Below are positions 21,958-30,831 of a DNA stretch of 35,052 nt, piece after piece. The position numbers and the translations under genes are program-made. The notes under the pieces were generated by a model. It was not told the DNA's origin, did not search any database, and worked only from the letters and a program-made list of their open reading frames with translations. Within the stretch, counting starts at the first letter, position 1; every line of letters begins with the position of its first letter. Source of the DNA: DAOVRL01 sp964459805 (lineage in GTDB: Bacteria > Planctomycetota > Phycisphaerae > Sedimentisphaerales > Anaerobacaceae); contig CAYWOD010000009.1 of assembly GCA_964459805.1 (NCBI GenBank), positions 1 through 35,052 of the forward strand. Direction: 5' to 3'.

Positions 21958-23319
21958 ATGAATTCATCCTTACCAAAAAGTTATTTCTTGCGATATGAGA
22001 ACAAATGGATCACTGACGACTGCCGCTTCAAGCTCTGGGACAAGAGCCGGCGAATCGGGGCCACTTACGCCGAGAGTTACAGGGCTGTTCGCAAGCGCAA
22101 TCTTATCAACGAAAGGCGTGACTACTGGTTCAGCAGCGCCGACGAATCCGCCGCCGTCGAGTTCTCGTTATATTCCCAGCAATGGTGCGAATTATTCCAG
22201 GCGGTAGTAAAAGTCGCCACCGAACAGCTCGAGGATGACAAGGGCTATCGATACAACAACTACGTGGTTGAGTTCCCCAACGGCTCCCGCATCAACTCGA
22301 TGAGCAGCAATCCCCGCCGTTTCCGAAGCAAAGGCGGCGACGTCTGTCTCGATGAATTCGACTGGCACGATAAGCCCGGTGAGATGCTCGATGCGGCGAT
22401 GCCCGTAACGACCTGGGGCTACGATGTTTCTATCTTGACCAGTCGCAACGGCGAGGGCTCCGAATTCGACAACCTGGTAAAAGGCGCCAGGCAGATCGCC
22501 GCCGGCGAGGTTACGGCTGAGCAGCTTCGTAGCCTGCCCTGGAGCTATCATTTTACACCCATAACCGTCGCCGTTGACCAGGGTCTCGTCGAGAAGATTC
22601 GCAAGCTCGATCATATCGACTTGCAGGCCCGGAAGGAATTCATCGCCGAATGTCGGGCCCGCTGCCGTAACGAGGACGCCTTCAACCAGGAGTATATGTG
22701 CATCCCATCGGCGGCGGCCTCGACCTTGATCCCGTATGACCTCTATCAATCCTGCGAGCTGGCCGATTGCCTCGCCCCTCTCCTCCCTCACACCGAGGAT
22801 CGCAGGCAGTACTTCATGGGCGGTGACATCGGCCGCGAGAAGGACCTCACCGTATTCTGGATCTGGGAGCTGGTCGGCGATGTCCTTATCACTCGCAAGG
22901 TCGTCAAGCTCTACAAGACCCCGTATAGCGCCCAGCTCCAGCAGGCATCGGATATGTTAGAGAATCAGAACATCCAGCGCGCCTGTATCGACGCCACCGG
23001 TATCGGCGATATGTTGGCCGAGTCCTTGCAGGATAGATACGGCGAATATCGAGTTGAGAAGGTCAAGTTCACCGCCGCTGTTAAGGAGCACCTTGCCTCT
23101 CTGATGCGAAGCGGTTTTGAGGACAAGCTCGTCCGCGTCCCCGCCGATAGAATTATTCGCGAGGACTTTCACTCGATCCGCAAGACCGTGACGCTTGCCG
23201 GCAACGTCCGCTACGATGCGGCGCACACCGAGGCCGGTCACGCCGATAGATTCTGGGCCGCCGCATTAGGCAAGGAAGCCGCAACAACTAACGTAGTTCC
23301 GGAGTGCATCCTCCTGTGA
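21958..23319 (+). CDS. large terminase, Mu gp28 type
   Basis: 453 aa. Walker A-like KSRRIGATYA (29-38), Walker B VCLDEFDW (129-136), then an RNase H-type nuclease with acidic residues D290 (GGDIGREKD), D345 (CIDATGIGD) and D430 (GHADRFW). It powers DNA entry into the prohead and cuts packaged DNA. The P-loop is the degenerate KSRxIG form used by gp28 proteins. It ends four bases inside the next gene if that starts at 23316. Confidence 0.9.
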   Translation: MNSSLPKSYFLRYENKWITDDCRFKLWDKSRRIGATYAESYRAVRKRNLINERRDYWFSSADESAAVEFSLYSQQWCELFQAVVKVATEQLEDDKGYRYNNYVVEFPNGSRINSMSSNPRRFRSKGGDVCLDEFDWHDKPGEMLDAAMPVTTWGYDVSILTSRNGEGSEFDNLVKGARQIAAGEVTAEQLRSLPWSYHFTPITVAVDQGLVEKIRKLDHIDLQARKEFIAECRARCRNEDAFNQEYMCIPSAAASTLIPYDLYQSCELADCLAPLLPHTEDRRQYFMGGDIGREKDLTVFWIWELVGDVLITRKVVKLYKTPYSAQLQQASDMLENQNIQRACIDATGIGDMLAESLQDRYGEYRVEKVKFTAAVKEHLASLMRSGFEDKLVRVPADRIIREDFHSIRKTVTLAGNVRYDAAHTEAGHADRFWAAALGKEAATTNVVPECILL

Positions 23320-25730
23320 CCAATGCAATCGAAACAGTCGATGTGACCAGGCGATTAAGTCCCGAAGCCGCCGAGATGCTGCGGTTCGGTATCGACCGCC
23401 AAATCGCCGACGCCAAGGAGAAGTACGGCATCAGCCAGTATGCGCAGATGTGGCTCGCCGGTATGGACATGCCGGAGAGAGGCGATAGTAAACCGTCGAA
23501 GCCTTTTAGCCAGGTCGAGCTGGTCTTCGCATGTATCGAGAAGCTAATCGGCGGTATCGCCGCGCTCGCACCTGTCCTCTCTACTATTGACGACAAGATA
23601 GTCGAGTCCGGCCCGGCGTACGATTTGTTCTTTAGCAGCGCGACATCGTGGCAGCAATTCGTTCGCGACTCGATCGGTCATTACGCCTTGACCCGCGATG
23701 TCTTCTGGGTCTTCACCGACATGGCCGGCCTGGTCCCCAAGGAGGTCCGCGTAGTCCCCGGCAATCAGATGAAGGCGATCACCTCCGACGGCACTAAGGC
23801 CGGTGAATTGATCGGCTGGGAGTTTCAGGGCGCCGGCGGTCGGCGTGAGCGATTCAGTCTATTGGAGGTCCACCAGTGGAAGGGATTCAATCCCGATGAC
23901 AAGTTCCACGGGGCCGGCCCGTTGTCCGCATCGGCCAACAGTCTCAACTACAGTTTCGCCGCCGCGCTCTATAACGCTAATGCCTTGGCGAACGCCGCCG
24001 AGCCGGGCGCCATTTTGACAACCACCGGCAAGCTCGATCCCGACCAGGTCCGGCTCCTTCGCAGTCAGTTCGACGCCCGTCACAGGGGCGCAGGTAAGGC
24101 CAAGCGCACGGCGGTCCTGACCGGCGGTATGGACGTCAAGACTATCGCCATGAAGATGGCCGATATGCAGGTCGCCAAGATAACCGAGATGTCCGACAAG
24201 AAGATCTGCGCCAGCTTCGGCGTTCCGCCCGGCGTCGTCGGTCTTATCACCGAGGCCCAGTATTCGCACGGCCCTTCGATGCGCGACTTCATCTTCAATA
24301 CGATCATACCATTGGCCGGAATGTTCTCAGGCAATATTAGCAGCGGAATACTTAGTCGCTTCTCCTCCGCCGCCGGCAAGGGCGTCCTGCTCAAGGACGC
24401 CCAAATTTTCAACGGCAGCCGCTCGCTCGGCTTGCGCAGGCGGGCCGCATATCGCAGCTCAAGGCAGAAGGCCCTCACCTCCGGCGTCAAGCTCTTCTTA
24501 TGGTTCGACTGCGACCAGCACCCGGTCGTCCAGGAGGCCAAGCGCGAGGAGACCGAGAAGGTCATCAAGTACACCGAGGCCGGCGTCCCGTTGAACCAGA
24601 TCATCGAGGCCCACGACCTGCCTTACGAGCTGACCGATTGGGGCAACGACTGGTGGATCAATATGGGCCGCGTCCCCGCCAGGTTCACCTTAGAGGCCGG
24701 CTTAGAGGGACTGACAGGCCCGTCCCTGCCCGAAGGCGAGCCCGCCGGCGAAGAGCAGCCGAAGGCTGCCTTCAACTCCGATACGCTGCTGGACGAGAAT
24801 TTACGTGCCTCTAAGACACCGAACGATGAAGCTAAGCGTCTTCGCCTCTGGCGCAGCTGGGTCATCTCCTGGTACGGCATCGAAAAGGAATATCAGCAAT
24901 CGATGCGGACCTTCTTCGTCCGTCAGCAGCGAATCTTAACCAAGAAGCTCCGCGATGCCCTAAGCGAATCCCGCTCTGCGCCCTCTGTAGCCAAAGATGT
25001 CAATGAAATCGTTGCCCGCATCATCTTCGATCTCAAGGTCGAGGACGGCAAGATCAACGTCATCAACCAGACCTTCTTCGGCAAGGCCTCCGAGTTAGGT
25101 ATCCGCCAGTCTTTAACTGAGGTCTTGGGCTTGAAGGGCGATGAGCTCGCAGAGCTGACCGAGCAGGTCAAGGTGCGGCCCCGCTTGAGGCGAGCTCTAT
25201 GGATCTCTTCCAGAAAAATAACCGGCATCAACCGCACTACCAAGAAGTTGGTAGCCGGCCAGTTGAGGACCGGCCTCGAGGCGGGCGAGGGCCTCAAGGA
25301 GCTAAGTGTTAGGTTAAAGAACACGCTCGGCTCCAACCGTGCTCGAGCCCAGTCAATCGCCCGCACCCAGACCGCCGGCGGGGTCGGCGCCGGCAGGCAC
25401 GAGGGCTTCAAGGCCGCCGGCGTTGAGTTAAGGACCTGGCTGACCAGTCGCGATGGCGACGTTCGCGACGCTCATCGCCAGGCCGAGAAAGATTACGCCG
25501 AGGGTATCGGCCTCTATGTGCCTTTTAAGGTCGGCGGCGAGCTGCTCATGCACCCCGGCGATCCGGCCGGCTCGGCCGCCAATATCATCAACTGCCGATG
25601 TGTGGAGTTGGCCAAGCGGGCGGCGGGCAAGAGCTTCGACTTGGCCCGTTACGCAAGCCTGCAATTTTACTCTTATACCGACATGCAGAGAGACCTCGCA
25701 GACAAACAGGTCAAAGAGAAAAAGGAATAA
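23304..25730 (+). CDS. HK97-type portal protein fused to a MuF domain
   Basis: 808 aa. Residues about 20-470 are a portal (PF04860 type): FACIEKLIGGIAALAP, GQFDARH-type helix region, SDKKICASFGVPPGVVGL. Residues about 500-660 are a helical linker, and about 670-790 are a MuF head-morphogenesis domain (SIARTQTAGGVGAGRHEGF, TSRDGDVRDAHRQ, CRCVELAKR). In Mu the portal (gp29) and gp30 are separate. GTG at 23304 is the longest start; GTG at 23316 overlaps the terminase TGA and may be the true one. A CTCTGCGCCCTCTGT motif lies within the linker. Confidence 0.88.
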   Translation: MHPPVTNAIETVDVTRRLSPEAAEMLRFGIDRQIADAKEKYGISQYAQMWLAGMDMPERGDSKPSKPFSQVELVFACIEKLIGGIAALAPVLSTIDDKIVESGPAYDLFFSSATSWQQFVRDSIGHYALTRDVFWVFTDMAGLVPKEVRVVPGNQMKAITSDGTKAGELIGWEFQGAGGRRERFSLLEVHQWKGFNPDDKFHGAGPLSASANSLNYSFAAALYNANALANAAEPGAILTTTGKLDPDQVRLLRSQFDARHRGAGKAKRTAVLTGGMDVKTIAMKMADMQVAKITEMSDKKICASFGVPPGVVGLITEAQYSHGPSMRDFIFNTIIPLAGMFSGNISSGILSRFSSAAGKGVLLKDAQIFNGSRSLGLRRRAAYRSSRQKALTSGVKLFLWFDCDQHPVVQEAKREETEKVIKYTEAGVPLNQIIEAHDLPYELTDWGNDWWINMGRVPARFTLEAGLEGLTGPSLPEGEPAGEEQPKAAFNSDTLLDENLRASKTPNDEAKRLRLWRSWVISWYGIEKEYQQSMRTFFVRQQRILTKKLRDALSESRSAPSVAKDVNEIVARIIFDLKVEDGKINVINQTFFGKASELGIRQSLTEVLGLKGDELAELTEQVKVRPRLRRALWISSRKITGINRTTKKLVAGQLRTGLEAGEGLKELSVRLKNTLGSNRARAQSIARTQTAGGVGAGRHEGFKAAGVELRTWLTSRDGDVRDAHRQAEKDYAEGIGLYVPFKVGGELLMHPGDPAGSAANIINCRCVELAKRAAGKSFDLARYASLQFYSYTDMQRDLADKQVKEKKE

Positions 25731-25734
25731 TACT

Positions 25735-26529
25735 ATGGATGCGAAAATGAAGTTCTTTTATCCAAAGGTCAAAGCGATTGACGCCGAGAACAGGCGAATC
25801 ACGGTCTGTATATCGAAGGATGAAATCGACCGATATGAGGAGCGAATTGAGATACAGGCGATCGGCGACGCCCTCGAAGGCTACGCCATGAATCCCGTTG
25901 TTCTTGGCGACCACCAGCATCGTCTTGCCAGCGGCCAATCATCGGTAATCGGTCACGGCCCGCCGGATAGTTATCGAGTATTGCCAACCGAGGTGGACGT
26001 TGACATCGTTTTTTCGATAACCGACAATGCCGAAAGCTATTGGATCAATTATCGGGATGGTCATCAGAAGGCCGTCTCTATTGGCTTTATACCTCTGGAA
26101 TGGAAATTCGAGGAGACGAAGGGTCAGAAGATATACGTCCTCACCAAGATCGAGTTACTCGAATTAAGCTGTGTGGCGGTCGGCGCTAATCGGGGTGCTC
26201 TTGTCAAGACCAAGGGCCGCTTCGATCAGTTGCGTGACGATATTGATATGACGCAGAAAAATACTCTGTTGGAGGCCATCCCCGATACCTCGCAGCAGGA
26301 AATCGGCGAACTGGGCACTAAATTCAATCAGCTCAAGGAGGCAATAGGCAAGGACTTCAACCATATCAGCGCCGACCTCGAAGAAATCAAAACGCTTTTA
26401 ACCCCCGATCAGGACGGATTTGCACCGGCCCTGTTGCTCGGCGACGCCGGTGATCGGTCCGCTCCCGCCGGGGATTCGCAAATAGCCGAGCTCATCCAAA
26501 AGTTAAATCAATTGTTAAGTGACCTTTAG
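25735..26529 (+). CDS. HK97-type prohead protease
   Basis: 264 aa. Probable catalytic His60 (LGDHQHR) and Ser115 (AVSIGF), followed by the family strand LLELSCVAVGAN (142-152). The C-terminal part (about 160-264) is a helical, scaffold-like tail. It cleaves scaffold and capsid during prohead maturation. AAGGA lies eight bases upstream of the ATG; a much longer in-frame extension lies inside the portal gene and is rejected. Confidence 0.88.
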   Translation: MDAKMKFFYPKVKAIDAENRRITVCISKDEIDRYEERIEIQAIGDALEGYAMNPVVLGDHQHRLASGQSSVIGHGPPDSYRVLPTEVDVDIVFSITDNAESYWINYRDGHQKAVSIGFIPLEWKFEETKGQKIYVLTKIELLELSCVAVGANRGALVKTKGRFDQLRDDIDMTQKNTLLEAIPDTSQQEIGELGTKFNQLKEAIGKDFNHISADLEEIKTLLTPDQDGFAPALLLGDAGDRSAPAGDSQIAELIQKLNQLLSDL

Positions 26530-26546
26530 TTTTAGGAGTCAAAATT

Positions 26547-27869
26547 GTGGAAACTTTAGAGAAGCTGGAAATAGCCGTTGACGACCTGGCCAAGGGTCTG
26601 GCTAGCCGTAAGGAGGTCATCGACGAGATCGATAAGACCGTCAAGGAGGAGAAGGAGAAAGCAGAGGCCTTAGCCAGCACCCAGACCGAGCTGACAGCCA
26701 CGATTGATCAGCTCAAAACGCAGGCCGATGAGTTAGTCAAGCAGATCAAGGCCTTCTCTCGCATCAGGGTCCCCTCGGAGAACAACTGGCCCGCCGGCTA
26801 CCGGTCGGTATGGTCCTCTCCCGACCAGGCCAAGCGTTTCGGCCTGTTCATCTTAGCCTCCGTCTTGAACCGCCCGAAGTCAATCAAGGCCCTCGAGGAC
26901 TACGGCATCGAGATGCAATGGATCCAGGGCGAGAAGGCAATGGGCGAGGGCACCATTACCGGTGGCGGCGCCGTTGTCCCCACCGAGTTCTTCCCGAATC
27001 TGTTAGCCCTGCAGGAGACTTACGGTGTCTTCCGCCGCAACGTGAACGTCTGGCCTATGGCCTCCGATTCCGGCATTGCCCCCAAGCTCAGCGAAGGGCT
27101 CACCGTCTATTGTCCCGGCGAGGGTAAGGCCATTACCGCGAGCGATCTAACGCTCGGCACCGTTGGCCTGACCGCCAAGATGTGGGCGACGCTGACGGCA
27201 ATCAGTACTCAGCTCGATGAGGACGCCGCCATAGCCATAGGCGAGCTCGTAGGCCGCCAGATCGTCCGGGCCTTCGCCAAGAAGGAAGATGAGATAGGCT
27301 TCCTCGGTGACGGCACAAGCACCTATTTCGGCCATAGGGGGATCACGGGCGCCCTGCGCGACGTCGATGCGACTATCGCCAATATCAAGTCTCTCGTAGT
27401 GGCGGCCGGCAACGCATACAGCGAGATCACGTTGGCCAACTTCGATACGGTCGCGGGCACCTTGCCGGACTACGCCGACGACGGCGATGCCAAGTGGTTC
27501 CCCCACAGGCTCTTCTACTACACCGTGATGGTCCGGCTCGCCTTGGCCGCCGGCGGGGCCAACGCAACCGAGATCATCCAGGGACGCGGCGTCCGGGAGA
27601 AGACCTTCCTGTCCTATCCCGTTGAGTTCTCTGCCGCTATGCCCAAGACCGAGGCCAACAGCCAGATATGCACCATCTTCGGCAACTTGAGAATGGGCGC
27701 GCTGCTCGGCGATCGCCGTCAGCTCACCATCGATTCGGACAAGAGCGTCTATTTCGCCAACGTACAAATCGGTGTCAGGGGCACTCAGCGAGTCGCCATC
27801 ACCGTTCACGGTGTCGGCGATACCACCGATGCCGGGCCGATCTGCGGCCTGATCACCGCCGCCTCGTAA
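26547..27869 (+). CDS. HK97-fold major capsid protein
   Basis: 440 aa, GTG start with AGGAG nine bases upstream. Residues 1-70 are a coiled-coil delta domain that the protease probably removes. The mature part has family signatures: GGGAVVPTEFFPNLL, FRRNVNVWPM, WATLTAISTQLDEDA, EIGFLGDGT, DKSVYFANVQIGVRGTQRVA. Hundreds of copies build the head. Gene order portal-protease-capsid is that of HK97, not Mu (which uses the I/T proteins). Confidence 0.9.
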   Translation: METLEKLEIAVDDLAKGLASRKEVIDEIDKTVKEEKEKAEALASTQTELTATIDQLKTQADELVKQIKAFSRIRVPSENNWPAGYRSVWSSPDQAKRFGLFILASVLNRPKSIKALEDYGIEMQWIQGEKAMGEGTITGGGAVVPTEFFPNLLALQETYGVFRRNVNVWPMASDSGIAPKLSEGLTVYCPGEGKAITASDLTLGTVGLTAKMWATLTAISTQLDEDAAIAIGELVGRQIVRAFAKKEDEIGFLGDGTSTYFGHRGITGALRDVDATIANIKSLVVAAGNAYSEITLANFDTVAGTLPDYADDGDAKWFPHRLFYYTVMVRLALAAGGANATEIIQGRGVREKTFLSYPVEFSAAMPKTEANSQICTIFGNLRMGALLGDRRQLTIDSDKSVYFANVQIGVRGTQRVAITVHGVGDTTDAGPICGLITAAS

Positions 27870-27909
27870 CGGCGTTGTAAAGACTGTTTACTGTATTGTT
27901 AACTTTAGT

Positions 27910-27944
27910 TCATAAGTCGTTTTAGCTTATTGCTAAATTTATGA
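27910..27944 (+). promoter_or_regulatory. nested hairpin between capsid and decoration genes
   Basis: TCATAA pairs with TTATGA, and inside TTTAGC with GCTAAA around TTATT. It lies 14 bases before the ATG at 27958. No T run, so mRNA stability or processing is more likely than termination. Confidence 0.45.
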
Positions 27945-27957
27945 GAAAGGTTGAAAG

Positions 27958-28407
27958 ATGATAGAAGTTCAAAACCAAAAAATCGCGATCCTGACCCCGC
28001 CGCAGATCAAGGACAACGGCGATCTCGCAGGCAACACCTACGTTGACACCGCCGGCTGGAACCACCTGCGTGTCCTGTTCATTATTGGCACGTTGGATAT
28101 CGGCTTAGGCTCGACCGCAGAAGGCACGGCCCCCTTTATCGAAGAGTGCGATACGACCGGCGGCGGCTACACCGCCGTTACCGACGCCGCCCTGGCCGAC
28201 GCCATCGGCGCCCTTGAGGACGACAAGCTCTTCGCCATCGACATTGACCTGACCAAATCGCACAAGCGGTACATGCAGGTCAACGCCCCGCACGCCGGGG
28301 ACGGCACTAATGGAGTGAACGCGGCGATTATTGCGATCCTCTCGCGTCCGGAGATCGGCCCGATGACCGCAGCACAGATGGGTCTGGCGGAACACATTAC
28401 CGCGTAG
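27958..28407 (+). CDS. probable head decoration/minor capsid protein
   Basis: 149 aa, beta-rich, with TAGWNHLRVLFIIGTLDIGL, APFIEECDTTGGGYTAVTD and RYMQVNAPHAGDGTNGVNAAIIAIL. Location right after the major capsid gene and the jelly-roll-like pattern fit a capsid decoration protein; assignment is by context. AAAGG precedes the ATG. Confidence 0.6.
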   Translation: MIEVQNQKIAILTPPQIKDNGDLAGNTYVDTAGWNHLRVLFIIGTLDIGLGSTAEGTAPFIEECDTTGGGYTAVTDAALADAIGALEDDKLFAIDIDLTKSHKRYMQVNAPHAGDGTNGVNAAIIAILSRPEIGPMTAAQMGLAEHITA

Positions 28408-28428
28408 AGCCTTAGACAAAAAGGAACT

Positions 28429-28460
28429 GATCAGGCCGCCGTTTCGGCGGCGGCCTGGTC
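28429..28460 (+). terminator. strong GC hairpin after the head genes
   Basis: CAGGCCGCCG pairs with CGGCGGCCTG (432-441 and 448-457) around TTTCGG, with three further pairs at the base. Only a weak T stretch follows, so it may end most head transcripts and let some through. Confidence 0.5.
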
Positions 28461-28475
28461 TTGTAAAATTGATTG

Positions 28476-28505
28476 CCTACTTTTCAAGTAGGGAGGTGAT
28501 TTATG
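28476..28505 (+). promoter_or_regulatory. hairpin touching a perfect ribosome binding site
   Basis: CCTACTT pairs with AAGTAGG (476-482, 486-492). The last base of the hairpin is the first G of GGAGGTGAT (492-500), a full complement of the 16S rRNA tail, three bases before the ATG at 28503. The structure could modulate translation of that gene. Confidence 0.45.
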
Positions 28506-29156
28506 TGGATAGTAATGACCAAGACCTATACCGGGGCCGTCGGTCCGTTTGCCAGGGGTTGCAGGTATGACCTGCCCGAGAGGACGGTCGCCCTGCTCAC
28601 GGACAAGGGTGGTAAGAAGTGCTGGAAGAGATCCTGCGCGCCCTGGGAAGATCACGTGGACCAGAAGGCCGTCAGGGCCGCCCAGGCCAGGGCCGGTTAC
28701 GAAATCGCCAGAGCCAGGGCGATTAAGCTCGCTGCTGAGGCCGATGACCTAAAGCAGAAGGCCGATGCCTACGTGATCTCGGCTCGCGCCGCCCAGGCCG
28801 TCAGCCGTAAGGCCGAAAAAGAGGCCGTCGCCGCCAAGACCGCCGCCGGGAAAAAGGGGGCATCGGATAACGCCAGGAAAAAGGCCCTCGGTCTTGCCCG
28901 CGAGTCCGAGAAGGCCGCCGCTATGTTCCAGATAGCTCACAGCGGGCTGACTACGCTGTTGGCACAATCCGAATTAAAGAGACTGGAGGCCGAAGATGCA
29001 AAACGAGAATCGAACAAGCTCGCCGCCCAACTCGGAATCGAAGAAGAAGCCGAACCTGCAGAAAACGAGTCAAAAGCAGATGACCAGCCCGAAGGACCGC
29101 CAGTTCCGCCCGCAGAGCAGTCCGGCGACGTACAGGACGAAGTGAAAGAAACGTAA
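28503..29156 (+). CDS. Ala/Lys-rich coiled-coil phage protein
   Basis: 217 aa. A short globular start (MTKTYTGAVGPFARGCRYDLPERTV, with CWKRSCAPW) is followed by a long Ala/Lys/Glu helix (about 55-180) and an acidic Pro-rich tail. The globular start resembles small head-proximal phage domains; the remainder is probably a coiled-coil rod. No named family. Confidence 0.6.
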   Translation: MWIVMTKTYTGAVGPFARGCRYDLPERTVALLTDKGGKKCWKRSCAPWEDHVDQKAVRAAQARAGYEIARARAIKLAAEADDLKQKADAYVISARAAQAVSRKAEKEAVAAKTAAGKKGASDNARKKALGLARESEKAAAMFQIAHSGLTTLLAQSELKRLEAEDAKRESNKLAAQLGIEEEAEPAENESKADDQPEGPPVPPAEQSGDVQDEVKET

Positions 29157-29178
29157 AAGGGAAAAGTAAAAAGGTTAA

Positions 29179-29206
29179 ACGACATACGATATACGACATA
29201 CGACAT
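29179..29206 (+). repeat. degenerate ACGACAT / ACGATAT repeats in a gene leader
   Basis: Four consecutive copies of a 7-base unit (ACGACAT, ACGATAT, ACGACAT, ACGACAT). Similar leader phrases are common in environmental genomes (recalled). It lies 19 bases upstream of the next ATG. Confidence 0.6.
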
Positions 29207-29224
29207 CCGAAAGGACTAAGTGCG

Positions 29225-29521
29225 ATGGCGATTACTTGGAATGTGGATTTGACTATAGTCCAATTAAGCGAGAACGTGGTCTCGATAAAGGCCGTTCGTA
29301 CTGATGATACGCCTGACCCTCCGGATGAATGGCGCTATGAGGTTAAGAATGTGAATATTACAACCAACGGTCAAACCCTGGGTCAGATCAGGGACAAGGT
29401 CGTTGATACCATCTGGGATGTTTATCAAAGGCATCTTGTAAGGGATGCGGTAATTCACGAAAAGAAAAGCGCCTACGAGGCGGCGATAGCGAGTGCCTTG
29501 CAAGCTAAGGAGGAGACTTAA
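29225..29521 (+). CDS. small phage protein of unknown function
   Basis: 98 aa. Beta-rich first half (ITWNVDLTIVQLSENVVSIKAVR, WRYEVKNVNI) and a helical second half (IRDKVVDTIWDVYQRHLV). Its stop overlaps the next ATG as TAATG. Head-tail region by position. Confidence 0.6.
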   Translation: MAITWNVDLTIVQLSENVVSIKAVRTDDTPDPPDEWRYEVKNVNITTNGQTLGQIRDKVVDTIWDVYQRHLVRDAVIHEKKSAYEAAIASALQAKEET

Positions 29522-30006
29522 TGGCGGATATAAAAACAAAATACGCAACGGCAGATCAGGAGATCACTATTACACTGAATTCGCTCGCCGATGACGCTAT
29601 GCGACAATCGACTGCGGTTGATAACTCTGTTCACTGTTATCTCGATGCCTTGGTGCAGATAATAATCTCTAACACCGAGGGTGCTCCCGCCGGTGATAAG
29701 AACGTGCTGGTCTATGCCTACGGCACAGCGGATGGTGGGAACATGTACTCGGGTGGAGCTGGGGGTACCGATGGTGCTTTCGGAACTGCCTCCGGGGAGC
29801 TGATAGAGAATTGTAAGCTGTTAGGTATCATCCATCTTGACGCGGATGATGAGAACTTTAAGGGTGATGTTATGAGCGTCTCTTCGGCGTTTGGTGGTGT
29901 GATGCCTCAGAAGTGGGGAATCATTGTCAAGAACCAGGTAGGTGTCGCTCTCGCGGCTGCAAACAACTATGCGTGTTATCAGGGAGTGTACGTACAAACA
30001 GGTTGA
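29521..30006 (+). CDS. small virion-type protein
   Basis: 161 aa, beta-rich with Gly-rich turns (YAYGTADGGNMYSGGAGGTDGAFG) and KWGIIVKNQVGVALAAANNYA. The fold pattern and place suit a decoration or tail-surface protein. No family recognised. Translation coupled to the preceding gene. Confidence 0.6.
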   Translation: MADIKTKYATADQEITITLNSLADDAMRQSTAVDNSVHCYLDALVQIIISNTEGAPAGDKNVLVYAYGTADGGNMYSGGAGGTDGAFGTASGELIENCKLLGIIHLDADDENFKGDVMSVSSAFGGVMPQKWGIIVKNQVGVALAAANNYACYQGVYVQTG

Positions 30007-30009
30007 GCT

Positions 30010-30831
30010 ATGATTCTAAAGACCGCTTATAATATGAAACCACCGCCGTCAGCGAGGCTGATCACCGGCCATCCGCTGGCAAAGGGTCTCGTCGGCTGCT
30101 GGCTGATGAACGAAGGGGGAGGGGAGAAGGTTTTTGATTTGAGCGGGAATGGGAATACAGGTTCTCTTATCAATGATACTCATTTTGTTCCTGGTAAGTT
30201 CGGTCCTGCTCTGGAGTTTGACGGAGATGGGGATTATGTTGAGGATGCAGATTTCGCTTTTGTAAATCCTCCGTTTACACTTATTGCTTGGGTTAAAAAC
30301 CCCAATTTAGGTACAAATCACTATGACTCAATAGTTTCTAAAGGTTCAGTTATTAATTCTGATTCAAATTTTGATTTTGGACTTAGAGACCTTAGTGGCA
30401 AAAATGTTCCATATTTATATTGGAAAAACGGTTCAACTCTTTATGGAGCAGAAGATACTGAGGATGCAGGAGCAGAATGGGTTTTTCTTGTTGGAACTGT
30501 AAATAGTTCTTATGATATGGAATTATTTGTTAATGCTAACAGCGTGAAAACTGATGGAAGTAATTTAGCTCCTACAGACGGAAGCCATGCTTTACGAATA
30601 GGGAATAGTTTTAATAGTGCTGGGGATTTCAACGGCACAATCGACGAAGTCATGATTTTCAATAGGGCGTTGAGTGCCTCTGAAATTGCCCAGCTCTACA
30701 TAAATCCATTCGCAATGTTCGCGCGGCGAGCCAGGCCGGAGCTGACTTACGTATCGGGCGCGCCGCCGGCAATGAGCATGCCCTTGTTAATGCAGCAGAT
30801 GAACCACTTTAATGGGGGGACGGCGGCATGA
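30010..30831 (+). CDS. LamG/concanavalin A-like phage protein
   Basis: 273 aa. Residues about 20-240 form a LamG-like lectin domain: GLVGCWLMNEGGGEKVFDLSGNG, ALEFDGDGDYVED, FTLIAWVKN, GTIDEVMIFNRALSASEI. It probably binds glycans on the virion surface. The middle of the gene (about 30260-30620) is visibly AT-rich with T-ending codons, unlike the GC-rich neighbours, suggesting a recently acquired domain. The stop overlaps the next ATG as ATGA. Confidence 0.8.
   Translation: MILKTAYNMKPPPSARLITGHPLAKGLVGCWLMNEGGGEKVFDLSGNGNTGSLINDTHFVPGKFGPALEFDGDGDYVEDADFAFVNPPFTLIAWVKNPNLGTNHYDSIVSKGSVINSDSNFDFGLRDLSGKNVPYLYWKNGSTLYGAEDTEDAGAEWVFLVGTVNSSYDMELFVNANSVKTDGSNLAPTDGSHALRIGNSFNSAGDFNGTIDEVMIFNRALSASEIAQLYINPFAMFARRARPELTYVSGAPPAMSMPLLMQQMNHFNGGTAA

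Noticed and set aside
25453..25734. 94-residue N-terminal extension of the prohead protease
   Set aside because: It overlaps the portal gene in another frame, has shadow-type composition, and ATG 25735 has a proper ribosome site.
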